DNA from: Ruminococcus sp.
GTDB lineage: Bacteria > Bacillota > Clostridia > Oscillospirales > Acutalibacteraceae
Length of the DNA stretch: 12,254 nucleotides
NCBI GenBank assembly: GCA_004556705.1
Contig: SFGA01000042.1
Span: 1 to 12,254, forward strand
Direction: 5' to 3'
A model generated the notes under the pieces. It was not told where the DNA came from and did not search any database. It saw only the letters and a program-made list of their open reading frames with translations. This document shows, in pieces, positions 6,652 to 12,254 of the stretch. Made by a program: the position numbers and the translations under genes. How positions within the stretch are numbered: position 1 is the first letter of the stretch; each line of letters starts with the position of its first letter.

Positions 6652-9075
6652 ATGGATTTGTCTCAGAAAGTAAAGGGAGCAGTAAGTGACGTTAAGACCT
6701 ACTGGAAAGTCCCGAAATTAGGTCACTATATGACCTACAAGGAAATTGCCGCTTACGCAGGCGGAGGTATCGGTGCGTATTTCATTATCACGCTCGGTTC
6801 AACACTTCTTGTTACAACTCAGAACATGGTTGTCGGCGGAGCTATCGGCGTATCTCCTACGGATATGTACATACTCTACTTGATTTCAACTCTTGCAAAT
6901 ATCCCTTTGACGGGTATCAGAGCGAATATTATCGACAACACAAGAGGTAAGGGCGGTAAGTACAGACCGTACATTCTTTCAATGGGTATTCCCACGGCAT
7001 TGATTGCAATAGCATATGTCTGGTTCCCGTACGAAGCTATGTACAACCTTTTCCCGAATATGCTTTTCGGAAAAGAAGCGGGCTATGTAATCAAGTGCGC
7101 AATGGTATTGCTGTTCAGCTTGCTGTTGCAGTTCTTCTTCAACTTCTTCAACGACGCATATACAAACCTTATTCACGTTCTTTCTCCGAACACTCAGGAG
7201 AGAACGGACGTACTTGCAATCAAATCGGTTATTTATTCACTTGCTCCGTCAATTGTTAATATCGTGCTTCCGATTATTGCACAGGTTGTTTCAAACGACA
7301 ACCTTTATGACATCAGAGTTTACAGATATTCTTATCCCGTATTCGCACTTATCGGTATCGCTCTTACAATTATCGTTTATGCAAATACCGAGGAGAAAAT
7401 CGTACAGGCTAAAACACATACAATTCAAATCAGCTTTATGGATTCACTCCGTGAGGTTGCAAAGAACAAATATTTCTGGATCATCGCTTGCGCAGGCTGG
7501 CTCGGCTTCTTGGAGAGTTCTTACGGCGCAATCCTCCAGTGGTCATATACATACGGTCATACCTGTAACGGTGCTACATACGCACTTATCAGTACGCTTA
7601 CCGGTAACGCTTCCCTTTGGGGAATGCTGCTTGCTCCGATCTGTATCAGAAAATGGGGTAAGAAGAAGGTACTTATCGGCGTAAATATGTTCAACGTATT
7701 GTTCATTGCGGCAATGCTTATGGGTATGCATAACATTTGGTGGCTGTTCGCCTGCGTTTACCTCAACTGGCTTGTCGGTGCGTTTGAGCAGATTACAACT
7801 CCGGCTATTCAGGCGGATATTCGTGACTATCAGCAGTACCGTTCGGGCGAGAGAATCGACGGTATGTTCGCTGCGGTTACAACAATCGGTAATATCGTAA
7901 CGCTTCTCACATCTTCTATTGTTCCGTTCATTCAGAAGGCTTACGGTGTTCACGACAACAACGGTTATGCAAAGCCGTTTGATATTCTTGACGTTGATAC
8001 GGGAAAACCCGGACTTCTCTATGAAATGATGACCGTTATGATTATCATGGCTGCTGTCGGCGCATTTATGAACGTTGTTCCCTATTTCTTCTATGACCTC
8101 GATGAGAGACATCAGAAGGCTATCGTTCGTATTCTTAAAATCAGAGCCTTGTTCGAGGACTACGCAAACGGCGTGCTTGACGACGGCAACCTTGTTGAAG
8201 CGGTTGATATAATCAGAGACGCTAAGGCACTTGTTAACGAGAAGCCGCAGGAGGCTAAGCGTGATTACAAGTCGATTAAGGACAAGGAACAGAAAAAAGC
8301 CGCTAAAAAGGCGTATAAGGATGTTCTTAAACGCAATGAGGAAATCGAAATTTCAAAGCTTGTTTGCGCAGAGCTTGACAAGTTTGAAACTCCGTTCTAC
8401 AAAATGCAGCTTGAGGCAAACAGAGCCGTTCTTGACGGCGGACTTTCCGCTTTGCTTGAGCAGGATTTCGACAGCGTAAAGAAGGAACTCCGTCAGGCTA
8501 AGGCAATGCCCAAGAGCACTCACGAGGAGAGAGAATACCGCAAGTTCGCTATTGAAATTGCCAAGAAGAGAATTGACTCTTGCAGAGCTATCAAGGAATA
8601 TTACTCAAACGGCGAGGTTCTTGAGGCTCCCGATTTCACAACTCTTGACGAATTGTTCGAGAGAGAGGACGCTTGTGAGATGAAGCTTCGTGAGCTCAAC
8701 GAAATGCTCACAGAGGCTAAGAAGAACAAGGACAGCGACGAGGTTAAGAAAATTAAGGGCGAAATCAAGGCTGTTTTGGCTGAGAAAAAGATTATCCTCA
8801 AGAAAGAAAAAATCGAGATGGATATGCACGCTCGCTACGGCAGAGCTGCGAAGCCCTATATCTATGCTGAAAAGCTTGTAAGCCAGCAGGAAAATTACAC
8901 TCATCTTGAGGAAATTGAATCCATATATGATGAGGCTAAGGCTCGTCATGAAGCAAAGCTTGCTAACGACAAGGCAGAGCTTGAGCGTCTTAAAGCCGAA
9001 GAGGACGCTTTGACCGCTAAGCTCAAGGCTGAAAAGAAGGCAAAAAAAGAAGCTAAGAAAGAAGCTAAAAAATAA
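6652..9075 (+). CDS. GPH/MelB-like MFS transporter with long charged cytosolic C-terminal tail
   Basis: An 807-aa protein, far longer than the 450-500 aa usual for this family. Residues about 30-482 are a 12-helix major-facilitator unit of the glycoside-pentoside-hexuronide type: the loop after helix 2 reads DNTRGKGGKYRPY (95-107), matching the GPH signature seen in MelB and relatives, which carry sugars with Na+ or H+. The last helix ends at VVPYFFYD (475-482). Residues about 484-807 have no hydrophobic span; they are helical and rich in Lys, Glu, Ala and Arg, and end in Lys/Ala repeats (about 790-807). They should lie in the cytosol. I recognise no domain in the tail. The ATG has an AGGGGG Shine-Dalgarno (6633-6638) at the rather long distance of 13 bp. 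Substrate unknown. It is divergent from, and shares a control region with, the E2-like gene, whose product also ends in a charged helical tail. Confidence 0.88.
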   Translation: MDLSQKVKGAVSDVKTYWKVPKLGHYMTYKEIAAYAGGGIGAYFIITLGSTLLVTTQNMVVGGAIGVSPTDMYILYLISTLANIPLTGIRANIIDNTRGKGGKYRPYILSMGIPTALIAIAYVWFPYEAMYNLFPNMLFGKEAGYVIKCAMVLLFSLLLQFFFNFFNDAYTNLIHVLSPNTQERTDVLAIKSVIYSLAPSIVNIVLPIIAQVVSNDNLYDIRVYRYSYPVFALIGIALTIIVYANTEEKIVQAKTHTIQISFMDSLREVAKNKYFWIIACAGWLGFLESSYGAILQWSYTYGHTCNGATYALISTLTGNASLWGMLLAPICIRKWGKKKVLIGVNMFNVLFIAAMLMGMHNIWWLFACVYLNWLVGAFEQITTPAIQADIRDYQQYRSGERIDGMFAAVTTIGNIVTLLTSSIVPFIQKAYGVHDNNGYAKPFDILDVDTGKPGLLYEMMTVMIIMAAVGAFMNVVPYFFYDLDERHQKAIVRILKIRALFEDYANGVLDDGNLVEAVDIIRDAKALVNEKPQEAKRDYKSIKDKEQKKAAKKAYKDVLKRNEEIEISKLVCAELDKFETPFYKMQLEANRAVLDGGLSALLEQDFDSVKKELRQAKAMPKSTHEEREYRKFAIEIAKKRIDSCRAIKEYYSNGEVLEAPDFTTLDELFEREDACEMKLRELNEMLTEAKKNKDSDEVKKIKGEIKAVLAEKKIILKKEKIEMDMHARYGRAAKPYIYAEKLVSQQENYTHLEEIESIYDEAKARHEAKLANDKAELERLKAEEDALTAKLKAEKKAKKEAKKEAKK

Positions 9076-9095
9076 TATTGTTTAACAAACTAAAA

Positions 9096-9130
9096 GAGCC
9101 TTTCGGAAATTCCGAAAGGCTCAAATTTTT
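9096..9130. terminator. Bidirectional intrinsic terminator between the GPH transporter and nadC
   Basis: GAGCCTTTCGG (9096-9106) pairs perfectly with CCGAAAGGCTC (9112-9122) around a 5-nt loop. A T-run follows at 9126-9131, and AAAA precedes the stem on the other side to give a U-tract for nadC transcripts. It lies between convergent genes. Confidence 0.92.
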
Positions 9131-9140
9131 TGCTTTTTAA

Positions 9141-9977
9141 TTATTTCATTTTCATTGAAATATCAAACGCCTTGACCGAGTGAGTGATTGCACCGACAGA
9201 AATTATATCAACGCCCGTTTGGGCAACGCCTCTGATTGTCTCGTCGGTAATTCCGCCCGAAGCCTCGGTTTTCGCTCTGCCGTCAATAATCTTGACAGCC
9301 TCACGCATCATATCGTTTGTCATATTGTCGAGCATAATAATATCTGCACCGACCTCAACCGCTTGGCGAACCTCGTCAAGATTTCTCGTTTCGACCTCAA
9401 TCTTTGTGGTGTGACCGATTTTACTCTTGAGCGTGTTGACAGCGTTTATAATTCCGCCGCCTGCGTCAATGTGATTGTCCTTGAGCATAGCGCAGTCGGA
9501 AAGATTGAAGCGATGATTTTTGCCTCCGCCGCAGGTAACCGCATATTTCTGAAGTGCTCTGATGGACGGCAAGGTTTTTCTTGTATCCGTAATTTGAGCG
9601 TTTGTGCCCTCGCAGAGCTTAACAAGTCTGTTCGTGGCAGTTGCAATTCCCGACATGTGCTGAAGAAGATTTAATGCTGTGCGCTCGCCCTTTAACAAAA
9701 GAACGGTTTTGCCCGAAAATTCTGCGATTAGGTCGCCCTTTTTGATTTCGTCGCCGTCCTTGAAATAAGTCTTGCATTCAAACGTGTCGTCAAGAAGCTC
9801 AAAAACTCTCATTGCAACCTCAAGTCCGCAAAGCACGCCGTCTGCCTTTGAAACAAAATATGCGTCGTTGCGCTGATTTTCGTCAATAAGATAATCCGTC
9901 GCAACGTCAATATAGTTAATATCCTCTTTAAGAGCCGAAAGGATTATTTCATCAATGTAAAACTGCGGAATGTTCAT
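9141..9977 (-). CDS. nadC: Nicotinate-nucleotide pyrophosphorylase, carboxylating (quinolinate phosphoribosyltransferase)
   Basis: A 278-aa cytosolic enzyme that converts quinolinate and PRPP to nicotinate mononucleotide, CO2 and pyrophosphate, the last step of the de novo NAD branch. Family motifs seen in order: GERTALNLLQHMSGIAT (97-113), DTRKT (131-135), GGKNHR (151-156), MLKDNH (164-169, K166), EVE (194-196), MLDNM (215-219), ASGGI (239-243) and SVGAITHS (260-267). The length is normal for NadC. The start at 9977 is fixed by GAAGGAGG upstream and by the 4-bp ATGA overlap with nadB, which implies translational coupling. It is followed by the shared hairpin terminator. Confidence 0.96.
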   Translation of the reverse strand: MNIPQFYIDEIILSALKEDINYIDVATDYLIDENQRNDAYFVSKADGVLCGLEVAMRVFELLDDTFECKTYFKDGDEIKKGDLIAEFSGKTVLLLKGERTALNLLQHMSGIATATNRLVKLCEGTNAQITDTRKTLPSIRALQKYAVTCGGGKNHRFNLSDCAMLKDNHIDAGGGIINAVNTLKSKIGHTTKIEVETRNLDEVRQAVEVGADIIMLDNMTNDMMREAVKIIDGRAKTEASGGITDETIRGVAQTGVDIISVGAITHSVKAFDISMKMK

Positions 9978-11431
9978 CCCTCGTCAACCTCCTTCAATAT
10001 TATGTGAGCTACGCTTGCAAGGCTCAATGCCTCACAATAGTCGGGGGTAATCGCAAACTTGCCGTTTTTAAGGCGGGCAAGAATTTTGTCAACCTTTTTA
10101 AGCCCCGTGTGAACAGCGTCCATATCGGGAATAACGAAATATGCCCTCTGCATAATCGAGCGTATCTCGGTACGAAGTCCCTTTGGCATCGGTGCACCGG
10201 AAACATCAAGCTGCTTGTCCTCAACCACAACGTGAGAATAACCGCCGTTGATGCATTTTGTAATATCCTCTGCGGCACGTCTGCCGAAAACCAAAGCCTC
10301 AAGCAAGGAGTTGCTTGCAAGCCTGTTTTTGCCGTGAACTCCCGTGTGTGAGCATTCGCCGACGGCATAGAGCCTTGAAACGGTTGTTCTCGCCTCAAGT
10401 GAAACGTCGATACCGCCCATAAGATAGTGCTGGCAGGGGAATATCGGAATTAAATCCTTTGTAATATCAACGCCGTGCTCAAGACAGCCTGCGTAAATTC
10501 CGGGGAAACGGTTTCTGACAAAATCACTGTCCTTATATGTTATATCGAGATAGAAGTTATTGCTTCCCGTCTTTCTGCTTTCAAGGATAATCGCCCTTGA
10601 AACGACATCTCTCGGCGCTAATTCAAGACGGTCGTCATAGCGGTGCATAAATCTCTCCTTATTGCAGTTGAGAAGATATGCGCCCTCGCCTCTGACAGCC
10701 TCGCTTATAAGGAATTGCTCCCTGTCGGGTCCGTTGAAGGCTGTCGGGTGGAACTGAACATAGCTCAAATGCTTTATCGCAGCACCCAATTCATACGCAA
10801 GGCGTATTCCGTCACCCGTTGCAACGGCAGGGTTGGTGGTGTACTTGTAAACTCTGCCTATACCGCCCGTCGCAAGCACGCAGTAATCCGCAAATACGCT
10901 GAAAGGCTTTCCGTTTTCATCGAGAATATCCGCACAAAAACCGCTTTTAACCTTTTCAAGCTTATAAACAAGCGTGTTCGGAACTTGCGTAATATTTTTT
11001 CTTCTGTGTACCTCTTCAAGCAGCTTTTTGACAATTTCAGCGCCCGTTGTGTCCTTGTGATGCACAATTCTCCTGCGGCAATGACCGCCCTCAAGAGTTT
11101 TCTGCACCGTGCCGTCGGGATTTTTGTCGAAATCAACGCCGTATTGCATAATTTTGCGAACATCATCGGGACCTTCGTGCACAAGTACATTGACTGCGTC
11201 GGGGTCGTTTTCACGGCTGCCTGCAATCATAGTGTCCTCGTAGTGAAGGTCAAAGCTGTCATTCTCAAAGCTCAAAACGGCAGCAACACCGCCCTGCGCC
11301 AAATTACTGTTTGAGAGCGTGTCCGATTTTTTGGAAAGGACAAGCACCGAAGTATCCTCGGGGAGAGAAAGTGCGGTATAAAGTCCGCCGACTCCGCTGC
11401 CCACGATAAGAACATCATATCTTTTTTCCAT
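9974..11431 (-). CDS. nadB: L-aspartate oxidase
   Basis: A 485-aa FAD enzyme oxidising L-aspartate to iminoaspartate, the first step of bacterial de novo NAD synthesis. Seen in order: dinucleotide-binding GSGVGG (11-16), NSNLAQGGVAA (41-51), GGHCRRRIVHHKD (115-127), QFHPT (226-230), SEAVRGEGA (243-251), LAPRDVVSRAI (271-281), HYLMGG (335-340), VGEC (357-360) and GKNRLASNSLLEALVFGRRAA (367-387, split here by family as substrate and FAD sites). The C-terminal helical domain is shorter than in the 540-aa E. coli enzyme. The start chosen is the ATG at 11431, right before the FAD motif, with AAGAGA upstream; a TTG at 11461 and an ATG at 11443 are in frame but worse placed. It overlaps nadC by 4 bp. 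No nadA in the window. Confidence 0.95.
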   Translation of the reverse strand: MEKRYDVLIVGSGVGGLYTALSLPEDTSVLVLSKKSDTLSNSNLAQGGVAAVLSFENDSFDLHYEDTMIAGSRENDPDAVNVLVHEGPDDVRKIMQYGVDFDKNPDGTVQKTLEGGHCRRRIVHHKDTTGAEIVKKLLEEVHRRKNITQVPNTLVYKLEKVKSGFCADILDENGKPFSVFADYCVLATGGIGRVYKYTTNPAVATGDGIRLAYELGAAIKHLSYVQFHPTAFNGPDREQFLISEAVRGEGAYLLNCNKERFMHRYDDRLELAPRDVVSRAIILESRKTGSNNFYLDITYKDSDFVRNRFPGIYAGCLEHGVDITKDLIPIFPCQHYLMGGIDVSLEARTTVSRLYAVGECSHTGVHGKNRLASNSLLEALVFGRRAAEDITKCINGGYSHVVVEDKQLDVSGAPMPKGLRTEIRSIMQRAYFVIPDMDAVHTGLKKVDKILARLKNGKFAITPDYCEALSLASVAHIILKEVDEG

Positions 11432-11487
11432 AAGTAAAAACATCTCTTTTACACTTATCAATTTTAGCTATAATTTTAACCGTATAT

Positions 11488-11516
11488 AATATAACATAAA
11501 AAAACAAAAAAATAAA
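11488..11516 (-). promoter_or_regulatory. Possible nadBC promoter
   Basis: On the minus strand, TATATT (11488-11493) is preceded by TGT, giving an extended -10, and TTTATT (11511-11516) lies 17 bp upstream as a weak -35. The region is very AT-rich, so chance matches are likely. I see no clear operator for a niacin-responsive repressor in 11432-11598. Confidence 0.4.
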
Positions 11517-11549
11517 TTATTTTTATTACATAATATTTTCGAAATTCGG

Positions 11550-11581
11550 TTGACTTTTTGTTAAAATAGTGATAATATAAT
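11550..11581 (+). promoter_or_regulatory. tRNA-Arg promoter
   Basis: TTGACT (11550-11555) is a good -35. The -10 lies within GATAATATAAT (11571-11581): the perfect TATAAT at 11576-11581 is 20 bp away, while TAATAT at 11573-11578 has the ideal 17-bp spacing. Either would start transcription just upstream of the tRNA. Confidence 0.6.
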
Positions 11582-11598
11582 CGGGCACAAAAAAATAT

Positions 11599-11675
11599 GC
11601 GCTGCTAGCTCAGCTGGATAGAGTGTTTGGCTACGAACCAAAAGGTCAGGGGTTCGAATCCCTTGCAGCGCGCCA
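11599..11675 (+). tRNA. tRNA-Arg (anticodon ACG)
   Basis: A complete 77-nt cloverleaf. The acceptor stem GCGCTGC (11599-11605) pairs with GCAGCGC (11665-11671), followed by discriminator G and an encoded CCA (11673-11675). The D arm contains AGCTGGATA. The anticodon stem TTTGG/CCAAA encloses CTACGAA, with anticodon ACG, expected to be edited to ICG to read CGU, CGC and CGA. The T arm contains GGTTCGAATCC. Confidence 0.97.
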
Positions 11676-11677
11676 GA

Positions 11678-11711
11678 GAAAAGCACTTGTTCTTTTGAAC
11701 AAGTGCTTTTC
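11678..11711 (+). terminator. tRNA-Arg terminator hairpin
   Basis: A perfect 15-bp stem: GAAAAGCACTTGTTC (11678-11692) and its complement (11697-11711) around a TTTT loop. As a terminator, the GC-containing core GCACTTGTTC/GAACAAGTGC is followed by TTTT at 11707-11710. It begins two bases after the CCA of the tRNA. Confidence 0.8.
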
Positions 11712-11719
11712 AGTTATAT

Positions 11720-11883
11720 TCGCCTAACGGCGAGTTCTATTGCTACGCAGTGATATTCGGCTTTCAGCCGAGTGATATTGCCGGCGTCAGTTGAAAAGGC
11801 GGATATAATATCACTGTGCCGGCGGCACAATATCACTTTTGCGAAAGCAAAAATATCACGCCGAACGAAGTGAGGTATATCAC
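11720..11883. repeat. Array of small hairpins spaced by GTGATAT/ATATCAC
   Basis: At least five short perfect hairpins follow one another: TCGCC/GGCGA (11720-11733), TGC/GCA (11741-11749), TCGGCT/AGCCGA (11757-11771), TGTGCC/GGCACA (11815-11829) and TTTTGC/GCAAAA with a GAAA loop (11837-11852). Between them the spacer GTGATAT occurs twice on the left (11750, 11772) and its complement ATATCAC four times on the right (11808, 11830, 11853, 11877). The spacers can pair across the element, so the whole could fold into one branched structure. The part at 11780-11807 is degenerate. It is non-coding and resembles intergenic repeats seen in Clostridia, which I cannot name. Confidence 0.7.
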
Positions 11884-11900
11884 AGAAAAGCAATAAAAAT

Positions 11901-11994
11901 GCGGTTGTCCGTGAATGTGAATTTATATTCCACACGGTAGGGCGGTGGCTTGCTGCCGCCGTTAGATTGTTGCTGATATATGATAATTCACGGA
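11901..11994. repeat. Palindromic repeat unit with TCCGTGAAT terminal inverted repeats
   Basis: TCCGTGAAT (11908-11916) recurs inverted as ATTCACGGA (11986-11994), enclosing an imperfect palindrome GGCGG...CCGCC (11941-11960). The left edge, GCGGTTGTCCGTGAAT (11901-11916), is repeated exactly in direct orientation at 12040-12055 inside the next element. No coding content is seen. Confidence 0.55.
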
Positions 11995-12022
11995 TGATAT
12001 GATATTAAAATATACCCACAAC

Positions 12023-12106
12023 CCGTAGGGACAACCCTTGCGGTTGTCCGTGAATTTGATTTAATATGTAATTTGTTGCGGACAGGGGCGAGCCCTGTCC
12101 CTACGG
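12023..12106. repeat. Compound palindromic repeat with 11-bp terminal inverted repeats
   Basis: CCGTAGGGACA (12023-12033) and its exact complement TGTCCCTACGG (12096-12106) bound the unit. Inside are two strong hairpins: GGACAACC/GGTTGTCC (12029-12049, loop CTTGC) and GGACAGGG/CCCTGTCC (12080-12100, loop GCGAG), separated by an AT-rich stretch. It looks like two inverted copies of a small hairpin repeat whose cores have diverged. Non-coding; the type is common in Clostridia by my recollection. Confidence 0.6.
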
Positions 12107-12137
12107 TCGCATAAATTTTCAAATTTGATGAAACAAA

Positions 12138-12254
12138 GGCTCTCTCTGACGAGGGAGCTGTCGTTTTTCGCAGAAAAATGACTGAGGGAGAGATAACGAA
12201 AATTTGATTTTTATTGCTTTCTCTCCCTCAGTTTCGCTACGCTCAACAGCTCCC
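12138..12254. repeat. Two inverted copies of a GAGGGAG hairpin repeat, second copy cut by the window edge
   Basis: Copy A (12138-12193) begins GGCTCTCTCTGACGAGGGAG and ends ACTGAGGGAGAGA. Copy B, inverted, begins with the exact complement TCTCTCCCTCAGT (12220-12232) and reaches ACAGCTCCC (12246-12254), complementary to GGGAGCTGT in copy A, before the window ends. The cores differ: TTTTTCGCAGAAAAA in A, TTCGCTACGCTCA in B. The copies are separated by 26 AT-rich bases. Together they could form a long hairpin. No ORF is present. Confidence 0.65.

Noticed and set aside
7543..8112. Minus-strand ORF (189 codons) inside the transporter
   Set aside because: Shadow of the membrane domain on the opposite strand; Cys/His/Asn-rich translation without motifs.
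8100..9075. Idea that the transporter tail is a separate gene fused by a sequencing error
   Set aside because: The frame is continuous, with no internal Shine-Dalgarno plus start at the junction, and codon use does not change.
10643..11314. Plus-strand ORF (223 codons) inside nadB
   Set aside because: nadB is unmistakable on the other strand, and this ORF has no family features or Shine-Dalgarno.
11432..11598. Search for a niacin-repressor operator upstream of nadBC
   Set aside because: The stretch is AT-rich with promoter-like boxes but no convincing palindrome.
11750..11883. Possible CRISPR array (regular ATATCAC spacing of 22-24 bp)
   Set aside because: The repeated unit is only 7 bp, it changes orientation midway, and the intervening sequences are hairpins rather than unique spacers.
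11714..11935. Minus-strand ORF across the hairpin array
   Set aside because: It runs through palindromic repeats, and its composition reflects the repeat rather than a protein.

Overview
The window looks like chromosomal DNA from a spore-forming, moderately AT-rich Firmicute of class Clostridia, probably in the gut Oscillospiraceae/Ruminococcaceae range. The reasons are a SpoIID-family gene, strong AGGAGG-type ribosome binding sites, sigma-A-like promoters, a TTG start, and intergenic hairpin repeats of a kind common in these genomes. The assignment is by protein style and context; I could not run a search.

Left part (1-4780), housekeeping genes. A secreted or membrane-anchored SpoIID/LytB-type protein (130-1131) converges on a minus-strand pair: a single-pass membrane protein of unknown function (1981-2871) followed 16 bp later by a HAD-IIA phosphatase (1176-1964). 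The pair starts from a near-consensus promoter that lies back to back with the promoter of exonuclease III (3031-3789). A DMT/EamA transporter with a TTG start (3849-4718) follows and ends at a hairpin terminator.

Middle part (4781-9130), the least ordinary region. Two divergent genes flank an AT-rich control region. Leftward are a 59-aa basic small ORF (6248-6427) and then a protein that is the catalytic core of a 2-oxo acid dehydrogenase E2 acyltransferase, with no lipoyl domain, followed by about 135 residues of Ala/Glu/Lys coiled-coil or single-helix tail (4793-6169). Rightward is a GPH/MelB-like 12-helix transporter with an unusual cytosolic tail of about 320 residues, also charged and helical and ending in Lys/Ala repeats (6652-9075). 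Both -35 boxes of the divergent promoters fall in the two arms of one perfect 12-bp inverted repeat (6503-6514 / 6536-6547). The shared switch and the shared tail chemistry suggest the two products are controlled, and may act, together. This is my best candidate for an undescribed system, but the functional link is inference.

Right part (9141-11675). nadB and nadC form a minus-strand operon with a 4-bp ATGA overlap, encoding two of the three steps from aspartate to nicotinate mononucleotide; nadA is not in the window. A divergent tRNA-Arg(ACG) with encoded CCA follows and ends in a strong hairpin.

The last 540 bp (11712-12254) hold no believable gene. They are a mosaic of palindromic repeats: an array of small hairpins spaced by GTGATAT/ATATCAC, two compound palindromes with their own terminal inverted repeats, and a pair of inverted copies of a further element that runs off the right edge.
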